From Gammaproteobacteria bacterium (lineage in GTDB: Bacteria > Pseudomonadota > Gammaproteobacteria > Pseudomonadales > Pseudohongiellaceae), in assembly GCA_029244985.1 (NCBI GenBank), contig JAQWQD010000024.1, forward strand, positions 79,152 to 143,151: 64,000 nucleotides of DNA, given 5' to 3'. The notes below the pieces were generated by a model, which was not told the DNA's origin, did no database searches, and saw only the letters and a list, made by a program, of their open reading frames with translations. Each line of letters begins with the position of its first letter. Within the stretch, counting starts at the first letter, position 1. A program made the position numbers and the translations under genes. Shown piece after piece: positions 34,774 to 44,677 of this stretch.

Positions 34774-36540
34774 GTGCCCACCCAGACACTCGTAACAATC
34801 CTTTTCTTGACTGCAGTCGCAGCATGTCCATTTATAAGCCATGACTTACAGGCGGCTTCAGCTTGCGCTTCTACGCAGTACGAAACAGATAACGGTGATT
34901 GCTTTCCAGTCTGGCATGGCCAAACTAGAAGTGGCGCTTACTACACAATAGTTATACCCGAAAATTGGGATGCTAGTGACGGCCTGGTCTTCTGGAATCA
35001 TGGCTTTCAAAGTTTTTTGACAGGTTTTGAAACTGCCGAGCTGCTTGACCTATTGGATCCATCTTGGAAGGGCTATTACACTGGCGCTGTCCAGGCTGAG
35101 CCGGGTTTGGGACCCTATGGTGAATCAATTCTCTCCCAAGGGTTTGCCATGGCTGCCTCCAGCTACAGCCAAACTGGTTGGGCGGTATTTGATTCACATA
35201 TCTCTAATGGTGAAATGTACAACGAGTTTCTCTCTATCGCTTTAAACTTAGATCAAACGGCGCCGGAGGAATTTTACATTATTGGAGGTTCTCTGGGCGG
35301 CATAGTGACCATCCGAGACCTCGAATCAGAGTTAGTCCCCGACCCAGATGGAGCTCTCATTTTGTGTGGCGCCGTAGCTGGATCGATTAATTGGATTGAA
35401 GCCTTCGATTTAAGAACCGTCTATGAATCAGTTTGTGATGCAGTACCTGGGGCACAATTGCCCAAACCATGGTATGAAAGGCCTGAATTGCTTTTTGGTG
35501 AATTAGATTATCTCGATTCTTTAGACAAATGCATTGGAATTAGCACCCGGTTATTGATTAATGAGAATGATCCACTCGAGGTATTTGCCTGGGAACTCAG
35601 CAACCTCAGTAAAGCAGACCGACTCAAAAAAATCCTAGAAACTTCTAATACTGAAAATCCTTACTTTTTAGCGCTAAATCTTTGGTATGCCGTGTTTCAG
35701 ATCCCTAGGCTGATCAATGATGAAACTCAGTTAAATGGCGCAATTCCGTTTAGCAATATCGGTATCGATTACAATGATGATGCAGTTAATGAAGCGGCTG
35801 TGAGAACATTTGCTCTACCATCCGCAAGAGATGCACTGCTAGCTAACTACTCCCCTATCGGCAATGTGGGTGATACCAAAATAGTATCTATACATACTTC
35901 TCATGACGGGCTAGTTCGCGTAGAGAATCAAAAGACCTTGCAATCTTTGGTTCCTGAAAATCAACTTACCGTTGCAATAGTTGATGACTCAAAGAGCCCG
36001 AGTCATTGTGGCTTCACAATCGACGAAGGCCTAGCTGCATGGAATAAGTTAACGGAGTGGGTAAATGGCGCCATTCAACCAACAGTGTCAGATTTAAAAT
36101 TGGCCTGCTTAGAAACCGCAATTGATGGAGGTAATTGTAATTATGCTCCTGACTTAGTTATCGAGTCCACACTACCAATATTTGAGCGTTCAAATTCAAT
36201 CGGAGTTACTGGCATAAACACCTATGATGTTGAAAGCGGACGACTCAATTTTCAATCATTACAGATACTCGGGGACGACGAAACCTATGATGGGTATTTA
36301 AATCCTCCTGTGAGTAACAGCACAATCTTTACAGTTGGTGATTTACAATTTACAGGCGCAACACCAATCTGGCGGCATAGCTCAGCTTTTGACTCCAATA
36401 CCTCAATGCTTTATTTGCCCAAAGTCAATCTTGAAAATGTTTTACCACCTGATATCACTGAATATGATGTGTATCTTCGCCTCAAACAAGAAGAAGATAT
36501 CACTGGACTTGAATTTGTAGAGTTTGAAATTGCTAATTAA
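34774..36540 (+). CDS. Exported alpha/beta hydrolase-like protein
   Basis: The protein (588 residues from the GTG at 34774) has a Sec-type signal ending in DLQAASA. An alpha/beta-hydrolase core follows, with FWNHGFQSF and the nucleophile elbow IIGGSLGGIVTI (GGSLGG). A C-terminal all-beta-looking domain starts at about residue 440. Esterase activity on an extracellular substrate is likely. GGAA six bases before the GTG supports it. A TTG at 34732 gives a longer N-terminus and cannot be excluded. It follows the symporter by about 100 bases, and its link to the operon is open. Confidence 0.75.
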   Translation: MPTQTLVTILFLTAVAACPFISHDLQAASACASTQYETDNGDCFPVWHGQTRSGAYYTIVIPENWDASDGLVFWNHGFQSFLTGFETAELLDLLDPSWKGYYTGAVQAEPGLGPYGESILSQGFAMAASSYSQTGWAVFDSHISNGEMYNEFLSIALNLDQTAPEEFYIIGGSLGGIVTIRDLESELVPDPDGALILCGAVAGSINWIEAFDLRTVYESVCDAVPGAQLPKPWYERPELLFGELDYLDSLDKCIGISTRLLINENDPLEVFAWELSNLSKADRLKKILETSNTENPYFLALNLWYAVFQIPRLINDETQLNGAIPFSNIGIDYNDDAVNEAAVRTFALPSARDALLANYSPIGNVGDTKIVSIHTSHDGLVRVENQKTLQSLVPENQLTVAIVDDSKSPSHCGFTIDEGLAAWNKLTEWVNGAIQPTVSDLKLACLETAIDGGNCNYAPDLVIESTLPIFERSNSIGVTGINTYDVESGRLNFQSLQILGDDETYDGYLNPPVSNSTIFTVGDLQFTGATPIWRHSSAFDSNTSMLYLPKVNLENVLPPDITEYDVYLRLKQEEDITGLEFVEFEIAN

Positions 36541-36912
36541 TTTCAGCCAAGTGGAACTGACTTAAACCGTATTGAGAGCAAAATAACCTTTATCCGACCC
36601 TTATCCATGCACCCAACATCAGATGCAGTAACTTGTTGATTAAAATGACAGTTACAAAAGTCTTACTCGTACTTTAAGCATTGTTAGGAATTTTAAAGAC
36701 GACGAAAAAGAACCCCAAACCATACTTAATCCACTTCTCGCCATTGCAAACAACTTAGTTAGTAGCACAAATTTGCTGCCTCATTTGCCAAGGTAATTCC
36801 CGGCAACTAAATACAAACCCAGAGGTTTTTCACGTAAACTCATAAATTCGAATCTAAAGCTCGGCCTAGGCCGTGTGAAAACAAAAGAAACTAAAGAAGA
36901 ATAGGAGACAAC
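36541..36912. promoter_or_regulatory. Intergenic region before the tandem quinoproteins
   Basis: This 372-base AT-rich gap holds no credible gene. Near its end is a 12-base palindrome, CGGCCTAGGCCG (36862-36873), about 40 bases before the ATG of the next gene. AGGAG at 36903-36907 is the ribosome site. The gap must contain the promoter of the block that follows, but no clear -35/-10 pair was found. Confidence 0.45.
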
Positions 36913-38769
36913 ATGATTCCTGCTCGCAGCACAGTTCGCTCAGCCGCATTGACGCTAATCCTTGTAAACGCCGTCTGCGCCCAAGGTGCGGACAACTCAA
37001 GCAACGAAAATCTCAGCGAATGGCCCATGTACAGGGGCAATGCCTCAGGCACAGGATACTCGGCGCTGGATCAAATTACGGCTGAAAATGTCGATAATTT
37101 GGAAGTTGCCTGGAGCTATTCGCTGCGCAATGATTCCACTGATAATGCCCGTAATCCAAATTCTCAAGTGACTCCAATTGTTGTGGATGGGGTAATGTAT
37201 TTTCCTACTTTAGATCGGGTGGTCGCAATTGACCCTCTTAGTGGAGCAGAACTCTGGAGTCATTCTGTTCCTCTTAATTCCCCGTCGCGCCGAGGAGTCT
37301 CCTATTGGCCAGGGCAGGGTGGAATTTCTCCTCGGATCTTTTATACCGCGTTTGATCAACTCGTGGCTTTGGATGCAGAAACAGGCGAAATTGACCGGGA
37401 ATTTGGCGAATCAGGAATGGTCGGTTTAGGCATTCCCTATATTTCAGTGCCATTCGTTTATGAGGGAGTCATCGTTGTTGGCGCCAATACACCACGAGGT
37501 GCGAGTGGCGGCATTGGAAATGCTCGCGCTTTCAGTGCAATTAATGGCAACAAGTTATGGGAATTCGAATCGGTTCCGCAACCAGGTAAGCCGGGAAACG
37601 AAACTTGGGAAGGTGATAGCTGGATGGGTAGGTTAGGGGCGAATGCCTGGCCTTTCTATTTCACTGTGGACAGGGAAAGAGATCAGCTCTACATACCGTT
37701 AGCTTCTCCCATTCCCTTTGGTTATGGCGGTGATCGTGCGGGATCTAACTTATATGCAAATTCAGTTGTGGCAGTAAATATTCACAGCGGTGAATACGAT
37801 TGGCATTTTCAAACCATTCATCATGATCTATGGGATCATGATCCACCGGCACCACCTACTTTATTTGATGTCAGTTATAATGGCAGGATAATTCCTTCTC
37901 TCGGCGTAACCACAAAATCTGGTTATCTCTATGTACTCGATCGCGAAACTGGCGAACCAGTCTATGGCGTTGAAGAAAGAGTAGTGCCCCAAAGCGAAGT
38001 GCCGGGCGAAGAAACATTTGCAACCCAACCTATTCCCATTAGACCCGCACCTTTGGCGAGGGTCAGTTACGATGCTTCCGAATTAGTAACCGCACAGGAT
38101 ACAAGCGCCGAACATGCTAATTCCTGTAGAGAGCTGGTAAATTCAATAGGCAGCATTTATAACGCAGGGCCCTTTACACCATGGACCTACAGGCCCGACG
38201 GCAGTGATGGGCAAACCACTTTGTTATTTCCCGGACTAGCAGGGGGACCAAACTGGGGTGGCCTAGCCCACAACCCAAACAATGGCTATGTCTATGTATT
38301 CGCTGCTGATATTGGAACTTTTGGCTGGATGGAAGATTCAGAGCCCGGTTCAGCATTCCCCTATGTTAGATCTGGGCCGCGACCAGCAGGTTTTGATGTG
38401 CGGATCAATGGCAAAAGTATGCCTTGCCAAAAACCACCTTGGGGGAAACTAACTGCCGTAGACACGAGCTCTGGCAACATTGCTTGGCAGATTCCCTTAG
38501 GAATCACCGAAGGACTAACAGTCGATAAACAACTTACAGGCCGACCAGGTCGTGCGGGCGCAATTATCACGGGAAGCAACTTACTCTTTATTGCCGCAAC
38601 CGATGACAATTATTTTCGCGCTCTGGACGCAACTAGTGGAGAAATTATTTGGGAAGACGTAATGGAACAACGTGGCAACGCCAACCCGATGACTTTTCTA
38701 GGTAGCGACGGCAAACAATATGTTGTTATTACGGCAACCGATACCGTCTTAAGTTATGCACTGCCCTAA
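36913..38769 (+). CDS. PQQ-binding beta-propeller dehydrogenase, first of a tandem pair
   Basis: This 618-residue protein has a Sec signal peptide (ending VCAQG). It carries quinoprotein tryptophan-docking motifs: EWPMYRGNASGTGYSALDQI, LSGAELWSHSV, HHDLWDHDPPAPPTLFDV, and TTKSGYLYVLDRETGEPVYGVEER. The HHDLWD(H)D segment is the glucose-dehydrogenase-like type. No adjacent Cys pair or haem motif is present. Sugar or alcohol oxidation with PQQ is likely. A homologue follows 26 bases later. The tandem arrangement suggests gene duplication or two substrate ranges. Confidence 0.85.
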   Translation: MIPARSTVRSAALTLILVNAVCAQGADNSSNENLSEWPMYRGNASGTGYSALDQITAENVDNLEVAWSYSLRNDSTDNARNPNSQVTPIVVDGVMYFPTLDRVVAIDPLSGAELWSHSVPLNSPSRRGVSYWPGQGGISPRIFYTAFDQLVALDAETGEIDREFGESGMVGLGIPYISVPFVYEGVIVVGANTPRGASGGIGNARAFSAINGNKLWEFESVPQPGKPGNETWEGDSWMGRLGANAWPFYFTVDRERDQLYIPLASPIPFGYGGDRAGSNLYANSVVAVNIHSGEYDWHFQTIHHDLWDHDPPAPPTLFDVSYNGRIIPSLGVTTKSGYLYVLDRETGEPVYGVEERVVPQSEVPGEETFATQPIPIRPAPLARVSYDASELVTAQDTSAEHANSCRELVNSIGSIYNAGPFTPWTYRPDGSDGQTTLLFPGLAGGPNWGGLAHNPNNGYVYVFAADIGTFGWMEDSEPGSAFPYVRSGPRPAGFDVRINGKSMPCQKPPWGKLTAVDTSSGNIAWQIPLGITEGLTVDKQLTGRPGRAGAIITGSNLLFIAATDDNYFRALDATSGEIIWEDVMEQRGNANPMTFLGSDGKQYVVITATDTVLSYALP

Positions 38770-38795
38770 CTAAAAAACTAATGAGGAATTTGTAA

Positions 38796-40790
38796 GTGCG
38801 AATACTGAGAGCGTCTCAAAAATCATTTCAAAAAACAGCGGCTGCAATTTCCGTTGGAATATTATTAGTGATCGCTTCCCAAACCGCGCTCAGCCAATAT
38901 GGAACCGGTTCAGGAGATTGGCCAAGTTATGGCGGTGATGCTGGCTCGACGAAATACTCGCCTTTAAATCAAATAACTCCTGAAAACTTCGAAGATTTAG
39001 AAGTCGCATGGACCTGGACTTCAATCGATGCAGATTTAGACCTCGAGGCGATACTTGAAGTAAATGAAACCGTACGCATAAATAATTTTCAAGGTACGCC
39101 ATTAATGATTGATGGCACGCTTTATATAATTACTGCTGTAAATCAAATCGCTGCGATTAACCCTGCAACCGGCGAAACACTTTGGTCATATAACCCCGAA
39201 GTCTATCTAGGTAGTACACCAGTTAACTATATTGGGTATCACAATCGCGGCCTGGCCTATTGGACAGATGGCAATGAAAAAAGGGTGATAGCTGGCACTA
39301 ATGACGGTTATTTGATCTCAATTAATGCTGAAACTGGAGTACCAGATGTTCTCTTTAGTGAAGGCAAGGTCGATTTGGCCGATGGTCTACCTCGAGCTAC
39401 GCGTGACAATTTAGACTGGACCGGGGCCCAACCTGTTGCCGTGGTTTCCCCACCTATCGTGGTAGGCGATATTGTAATCACCTCTTCAATTACCCAGGCC
39501 CGCCCTATTAATCGTGAACGACCACCCATGTGGGTGCGTGGTTACAATGTTCGAACAGGACAGCACGTTTGGGATTTTCATACAATTCCTTTAGCAGGCG
39601 AGTATGGTGTTGAAACCTGGGAAGAAGAATCATGGCGCCGCACTGGTAATTCCGGCGTCTGGTCAATGATGAGCGCCGACCCTGAATTAGGTTTAGTGTA
39701 TTTACCAATTGATGCGCCCACTGATGACTTTTACGGTGGCAATCGCCCTGGCGATAATTTATTTAGTCAAAGTATAGTTGCCGTAGATGCACAAACCGGC
39801 AAACGTCGCTGGCACTTTCAAATGGTGCATCATGGCCTGTGGGATTACGATCCACCCGCTGCTCCCAACTTACTTGACATAACCGTCGAAGGCAGGGAAA
39901 TAAAAGCATTAGCACAAATTACCAAACAAGGTTTTGTCTATACCTTCGATAGAGAAACTGGTGAGCCAGTTTGGGTCATTGAAGAAAGAGAAGTTCCTCA
40001 AGAACCCCTAATACCAGGAGAGAGACTCTCCGCCACTCAACCTTTCCCTACTAAACCACCACCCTTTGAAGGCCAAGGTCTAACTGTAGCTGACCTTGTC
40101 GATTTCACTCCTGAATTAAGGGCAGAAGCAGAGCAAATTATTGCTGACTACACTTACGGATCTTTATTCACGCCACCAAGCTTGTCGATTCCTGGCGGTA
40201 ATCGAGGAACTATCCTTCGGCCTAGCGCGGGTGGTGGGGCTAACTGGATGGGCGCAGCAGTTGACCCCGAAACAGGCATTCTTTATGTTCCATCTTCAGA
40301 TTCAATCTCCGTACCCGTAGTAGTTGAAACAAATCCAGATGAATCTACCTTGCGCTATCGACGCATTTCCTACGCTGGTGCACGCGGCCCTGAGGGCTTG
40401 CCATTATTAAAACCACCTTATTCAACCATAACCGCTATTGACATGAATAAAGGAGAAATTCTTTGGCAAGTTCCAAACGGTGATCGCGCACCAAACGTAG
40501 AAAATAACCCTGCCGTTGAAGGAATAGATCTACCCCCTCTTGGTGGTGGCGGCCGCAACCCCATACTTGCCACTCCTTCCATGTTAGTTCACGCGCAAAA
40601 CTACCAAGATGGTCCCTTGATGATTGCTCGAGACAAGGACTCGGGCGAAGAACTAGGAGCAATCATTATGCCTGCTCGCGCAATCGCAGCCCCCATGACT
40701 TATGAAGTCGATGGCAAACAATTTATCGTCGTGGCAGTACTTACTGAGCCCACACCGCGATTGTTCGCCTGGGCATTACCAAACAATTGA
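38796..40790 (+). CDS. PQQ-binding beta-propeller dehydrogenase, second of a tandem pair
   Basis: The 664-residue protein has a Sec signal peptide (ending TALSQ). It carries the same quinoprotein motifs as its neighbour: DWPSYGGDAGSTKYSPLNQI, MVHHGLWDYDPPAAPNLLDI and ITKQGFVYTFDRETGEPVWVIEEREV. It is longer in the N-terminal half and near residues 430-480. It starts with GTG, supported by GAGGA at 38783-38787. No cytochrome domain is present, so it must pass electrons to a separate acceptor. Confidence 0.85.
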   Translation: MRILRASQKSFQKTAAAISVGILLVIASQTALSQYGTGSGDWPSYGGDAGSTKYSPLNQITPENFEDLEVAWTWTSIDADLDLEAILEVNETVRINNFQGTPLMIDGTLYIITAVNQIAAINPATGETLWSYNPEVYLGSTPVNYIGYHNRGLAYWTDGNEKRVIAGTNDGYLISINAETGVPDVLFSEGKVDLADGLPRATRDNLDWTGAQPVAVVSPPIVVGDIVITSSITQARPINRERPPMWVRGYNVRTGQHVWDFHTIPLAGEYGVETWEEESWRRTGNSGVWSMMSADPELGLVYLPIDAPTDDFYGGNRPGDNLFSQSIVAVDAQTGKRRWHFQMVHHGLWDYDPPAAPNLLDITVEGREIKALAQITKQGFVYTFDRETGEPVWVIEEREVPQEPLIPGERLSATQPFPTKPPPFEGQGLTVADLVDFTPELRAEAEQIIADYTYGSLFTPPSLSIPGGNRGTILRPSAGGGANWMGAAVDPETGILYVPSSDSISVPVVVETNPDESTLRYRRISYAGARGPEGLPLLKPPYSTITAIDMNKGEILWQVPNGDRAPNVENNPAVEGIDLPPLGGGGRNPILATPSMLVHAQNYQDGPLMIARDKDSGEELGAIIMPARAIAAPMTYEVDGKQFIVVAVLTEPTPRLFAWALPNN

Positions 40791-40892
40791 TAAAAGGAAT
40801 AAGGTTTTTTCAGGTACTCGTCACTATTTTCATACCCAACAGAAAAATCAGCAAAGCATTATTTTTTGCTGACTCAAAATAGAGGAAGAAAA

Positions 40893-41837
40893 ATGAAAAA
40901 TATTAATAGTAATGTCACCCGCCATAAGATTGGCAGACTATCCATTCCAGATTATATTCCTGGGGTAATTGCTGCTTTAGTGCTTTTATTTGGCTTTCCA
41001 TTTGTCGTTCAAAGTCAGCAGGCCGCTGAAATCACAATTGAAACTGTAACAGAAGGCCGGCATGTTCTATTCGGTCGCGGCGGCAATATTCTTGCCTCCA
41101 TAGGAGACCAAGGAGTTTTGATTGTGGACTCTCAGTTTCCAGACATGGTACCTAAGTACCAGTCTACTATTCGTTCCTTGGGTGGTGGCGATGTCGATTT
41201 CACTATTAATAGTCACTGGCATTTCGATCATGCCGATGGGAACCAATTGCTTGGGGAAGCAGGTTCATGGATAGTTTCCCAATCTCATTCTCGCGACATG
41301 ATGACCAGACACAACACCATTAATACAGTCGTCGCACCATTAATAGAACAAGCCCCCTACTCCACTGCTGGTGTGCCAGTTGCAACTTATGAAACTCGCA
41401 TGGAAATGTTTTTTAATGGCGAGAAAATCGATTTAATACATGCAGGTCCAGCCCATACGATGGGGGATACAGCTACTTTCTTTCGCGGATCCAACATTGT
41501 TCACATGGGAGATGTATATAACAATTCTGGCTATCCTTTTATTGATGCTGATAATGGCGGCGACCTAGAAGGCATGATCGCATTCTGCGAGGCCGTTTTA
41601 AGTGAGATCAATATTGACACGGTAGTCGTTCCAGGTCATGGGCCGGTCGCTGACTATAACGGCCTGGCAGAATACATCACTATGCTCACAGAAATTCGAG
41701 GCAAGATGATGGTATTGATTGCCCAGGGAGCAACTTTAGAAGAAGTCATCGCTGCCAATCCAACTGCAAATTGGGATGCACGCATGGGCGACTCCAGGCG
41801 ACTAATCGATCGAGCTTATTTAAGTTTGACCCGTTAG
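40893..41837 (+). CDS. MBL-fold metallohydrolase, exported
   Basis: This 314-residue protein has an N-terminal hydrophobic signal segment (PGVIAALVLLFGFPFVVQSQQA). It has the metallo-beta-lactamase fold ligands HWHFDH (His108, His110, Asp112, His113), His188 in GPAHTMGD, Asp207 in HMGDVY and a PGHGPV His near 254. It keeps the usual first His and so differs from the GOB-type gene at 25430. MBL-fold proteins often sit beside quinoproteins, but the role of this one is unknown. AGAGGA six bases upstream sets the ATG at 40893. Confidence 0.85.
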   Translation: MKNINSNVTRHKIGRLSIPDYIPGVIAALVLLFGFPFVVQSQQAAEITIETVTEGRHVLFGRGGNILASIGDQGVLIVDSQFPDMVPKYQSTIRSLGGGDVDFTINSHWHFDHADGNQLLGEAGSWIVSQSHSRDMMTRHNTINTVVAPLIEQAPYSTAGVPVATYETRMEMFFNGEKIDLIHAGPAHTMGDTATFFRGSNIVHMGDVYNNSGYPFIDADNGGDLEGMIAFCEAVLSEINIDTVVVPGHGPVADYNGLAEYITMLTEIRGKMMVLIAQGATLEEVIAANPTANWDARMGDSRRLIDRAYLSLTR

Positions 41838-41882
41838 GTCTGACTCATTAATTCAAAAAGTTTTAAAAAGAAAGGACTGCAC

Positions 41883-44666
41883 ATGAGTAGAAGAACTCAA
41901 ATAGGGTTTTTATCGGCATCCATAATTTGCCTATGTATTGCTAGCCCATTGACAGCACAAACCACAATCGGTGACCTGCCCATGGATCAAACAGCTACGG
42001 ATGCAATCTTGGCTGCTACTACTTCAAGAGATTTTCTAACAGAGTGGATCGATGTCCTTCCAGAGCACCCTACAGTGCCAAGCCCCCGCGACGTAATTGG
42101 TTACACCATCGGCACACCGGGTGAACTAACTCAGGTTGAAGATATTTATGCTTACTTTACTGCGTTGGCCGAAGCCTCGGATCGAGTGGAAGTGTTTTCT
42201 CTCGGCCAAAGTTTTGAAGAACGAGATATGTTAGTTGTTGCGATTTCTGCTGAGAAAAATATTGCCGACATAGAAACTTACAAAGGGTATCTAAACGAAT
42301 TATCCGATCCTCGCACACTTAATCGCAGTGAGGCGAATCAGATTATCGATGATGCCTTGCCGATCTTCTGGATGACCGCTGGATTGCATTCCCCGGAGCT
42401 GGGCCCACCTGAGATGGTCATGGAATTAGCGTACCGACTTGCCGTCGAAACACGGGAACCCTTCGCGAATATTCGAGACAATGTTATTACGTTGATTACA
42501 CCGGTGTTTGATGTCGATGGCAGAGCACGTCAAGTCGATTGGTACAAAACGAATATTGCCGGCCACACCAATTACTTTGATATGCCGCCGCGGGGAGTTC
42601 CATTTTGGGGCCACTATACACGCCATGACAATAATCGCGACGGCATTTCCATAACCCAACCCATTACACTGAACTACAACAATGGCGTCTATGAATATAA
42701 ACCCACAGTTAGTCTCGATCTGCATGAATCTGTCCCACTACTTTATGTGGCAGGTGGAACAGGACCTTATAACGAGGGCGTTAGCCCTATTACCATTGGT
42801 GAATGGCAACTCTTAGCTAATTATGAAATTTCACGCCTCACTGGACTTGGATTGGAAGGTGTTTGGACTTGGGGTTTTTACACCGGCTGGTACCCTGGCT
42901 ATATGTTATGGGTGACTAACAACCACAATGGTATGGGCCGCTTCTATGAAACTTTCGGTAATGGCAGCGCCGAAACCATGGAAAGAGATTTAAGCAATTC
43001 CAGCTATGCAGGCGAACCAGTTATAGATCGTACCTGGTACCGCGCAGCACCACCGCCTAAAAAATTCACCTGGTCCATGCGCAATAATACCAACTACATG
43101 CAAAGTGGCGTTATTGCTTCACTAGAAATGGTCGCGCAAAACAAACGTCTGTTTCTTTCCAACTTCTATCAGAAAGGGGTGGAAGCATTACTTAAAAGCG
43201 AAGAAGACCCACCCTATGCTTTCCTCATTCCTGAAGAACAGACTGATCCAGAATCAGCGAATTATATGATAGGCGCACTCCATCGACATGCAATAGAAAT
43301 GCAACGATCGAACACTAATAGAACGTTCGGCGAAATCGAAGTTAAAAGCGGAGACATTCTAATCAATCTGAACCAACCTTATGGTCAACTTGCAAAGACT
43401 CTATTAGAGAAACAGAATTTTCCAACTGATGTGGAAGTTCCACCTTATGATGATGTAGCCTGGACCTTCGGACTAGTCTATGGCGTCGATGTTATTCCTA
43501 TTGACGACCCAAACATTTGGGTTCATGCCTCAAGAAGGTTTAGGGAAGGGGATGAGTTTTTACCAAAAACTGAACCACCAGAAGAAGGTCAGATCTGGGT
43601 TATCACAAATCATGCACAGCGTGAGCTTGGGCCGACTAGATTTGCTTTAGGTGATATCGAGGTTTTAATCGCCGAAGAGTCATTCGAAGCGAACAATAAT
43701 GAATTTCCGGCAGGAAGTTTCATTATAGACATGGGCGAGTTAAATAATCGAAACCGCGATCATGTCAAAAAAATACTAGCGGATACTAATCTGCCCATTT
43801 CAAATCTAACATCCATGCCTGAAGTTTCTACCCATGAATTAGATTTACCACGACTGGGAATCTACCAAGCTTGGTCTTCAACCCAGAATGCAGGCTGGGT
43901 ACGTTACAGTCTGGATGAAGCAGATGTTCCCTACACTTTGTTTTCCAAAGATCGAGCTCGCCTCGGAAATTTGCAGCGGGATTTTGATGTCATCCTAATT
44001 CCACATATGAGTTCCGGCACCAACTTAGCCTCAATCATTGGTGGTATCGATCCAAAATGGTCGCCTCTTCCTTATACAAATAGTAATGACACTCCAAATC
44101 TTGGTCATATACTCAGCTCAGATGACATAACAGGCGGTATGGGGTTCGAGGGCATGGCTGCCATTGAACAATTTATAAGAGAAGGCGGAACTTTAGTGAC
44201 TCTAGGTTCAGCCGGAGTCATTGCTTCTGATTCAGGAATATTGCGGGGGATTAACAAACGCGGCCCGAGTGGAATGAATACACCAGGCTCAGTGATGACA
44301 GCAAAAATAAACGACCATCATTCGCCACTAGTTTACGGTTATAATGAGATTACCCATGTATTTCGCGGTAATGGTCCAGTATTTTCTCTTCCAGATTATG
44401 ACCGCCGATATTCACCTCTGCAGTTTGGCACCAAGCACTGGGATGAAGATTTGGAAGAGGACAACGGCAGCCTAAATCCTCCACTAGTTATGTCTGGCGG
44501 GATTGTTCAAGGTGCAAATATTATTGATGGTGAGCCAGCAATTGTCAGTAAACCACTTGATGAAGGCCAAGTCGTTATGCTGAATTGGAATCCCATGCAT
44601 AGACATGTGAATTTACATGACCATGGGTTTGTATATAACGCGATTCTTAATTGGAATGATTTATAA
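41883..44666 (+). CDS. M14-family zinc carboxypeptidase, large exported
   Basis: The 927-residue protein has a Sec signal peptide (ending SPLTAQ). The M14 zinc site is GLHSPE (His169, Glu172), with a later His281 in DLHES. RHDNNRDG and the surrounding TITPVFDVDGRARQ are typical. The C-terminal half, from about residue 560, contains a domain like those fused to large M14 enzymes. It should remove C-terminal residues from peptides outside the cytoplasm. It follows the MBL-fold gene by 45 bases and converges with the symporter gene 11 bases away. Confidence 0.85.
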   Translation: MSRRTQIGFLSASIICLCIASPLTAQTTIGDLPMDQTATDAILAATTSRDFLTEWIDVLPEHPTVPSPRDVIGYTIGTPGELTQVEDIYAYFTALAEASDRVEVFSLGQSFEERDMLVVAISAEKNIADIETYKGYLNELSDPRTLNRSEANQIIDDALPIFWMTAGLHSPELGPPEMVMELAYRLAVETREPFANIRDNVITLITPVFDVDGRARQVDWYKTNIAGHTNYFDMPPRGVPFWGHYTRHDNNRDGISITQPITLNYNNGVYEYKPTVSLDLHESVPLLYVAGGTGPYNEGVSPITIGEWQLLANYEISRLTGLGLEGVWTWGFYTGWYPGYMLWVTNNHNGMGRFYETFGNGSAETMERDLSNSSYAGEPVIDRTWYRAAPPPKKFTWSMRNNTNYMQSGVIASLEMVAQNKRLFLSNFYQKGVEALLKSEEDPPYAFLIPEEQTDPESANYMIGALHRHAIEMQRSNTNRTFGEIEVKSGDILINLNQPYGQLAKTLLEKQNFPTDVEVPPYDDVAWTFGLVYGVDVIPIDDPNIWVHASRRFREGDEFLPKTEPPEEGQIWVITNHAQRELGPTRFALGDIEVLIAEESFEANNNEFPAGSFIIDMGELNNRNRDHVKKILADTNLPISNLTSMPEVSTHELDLPRLGIYQAWSSTQNAGWVRYSLDEADVPYTLFSKDRARLGNLQRDFDVILIPHMSSGTNLASIIGGIDPKWSPLPYTNSNDTPNLGHILSSDDITGGMGFEGMAAIEQFIREGGTLVTLGSAGVIASDSGILRGINKRGPSGMNTPGSVMTAKINDHHSPLVYGYNEITHVFRGNGPVFSLPDYDRRYSPLQFGTKHWDEDLEEDNGSLNPPLVMSGGIVQGANIIDGEPAIVSKPLDEGQVVMLNWNPMHRHVNLHDHGFVYNAILNWNDL

Positions 44667-44677
44667 AGCGACCTGGA

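Noticed and set aside
36862..36873. Palindrome CGGCCTAGGCCG as a regulator site
   Set aside because: It is symmetric but short and GC-rich with no second copy seen; a chance match cannot be excluded, so it is only mentioned in the region entry.
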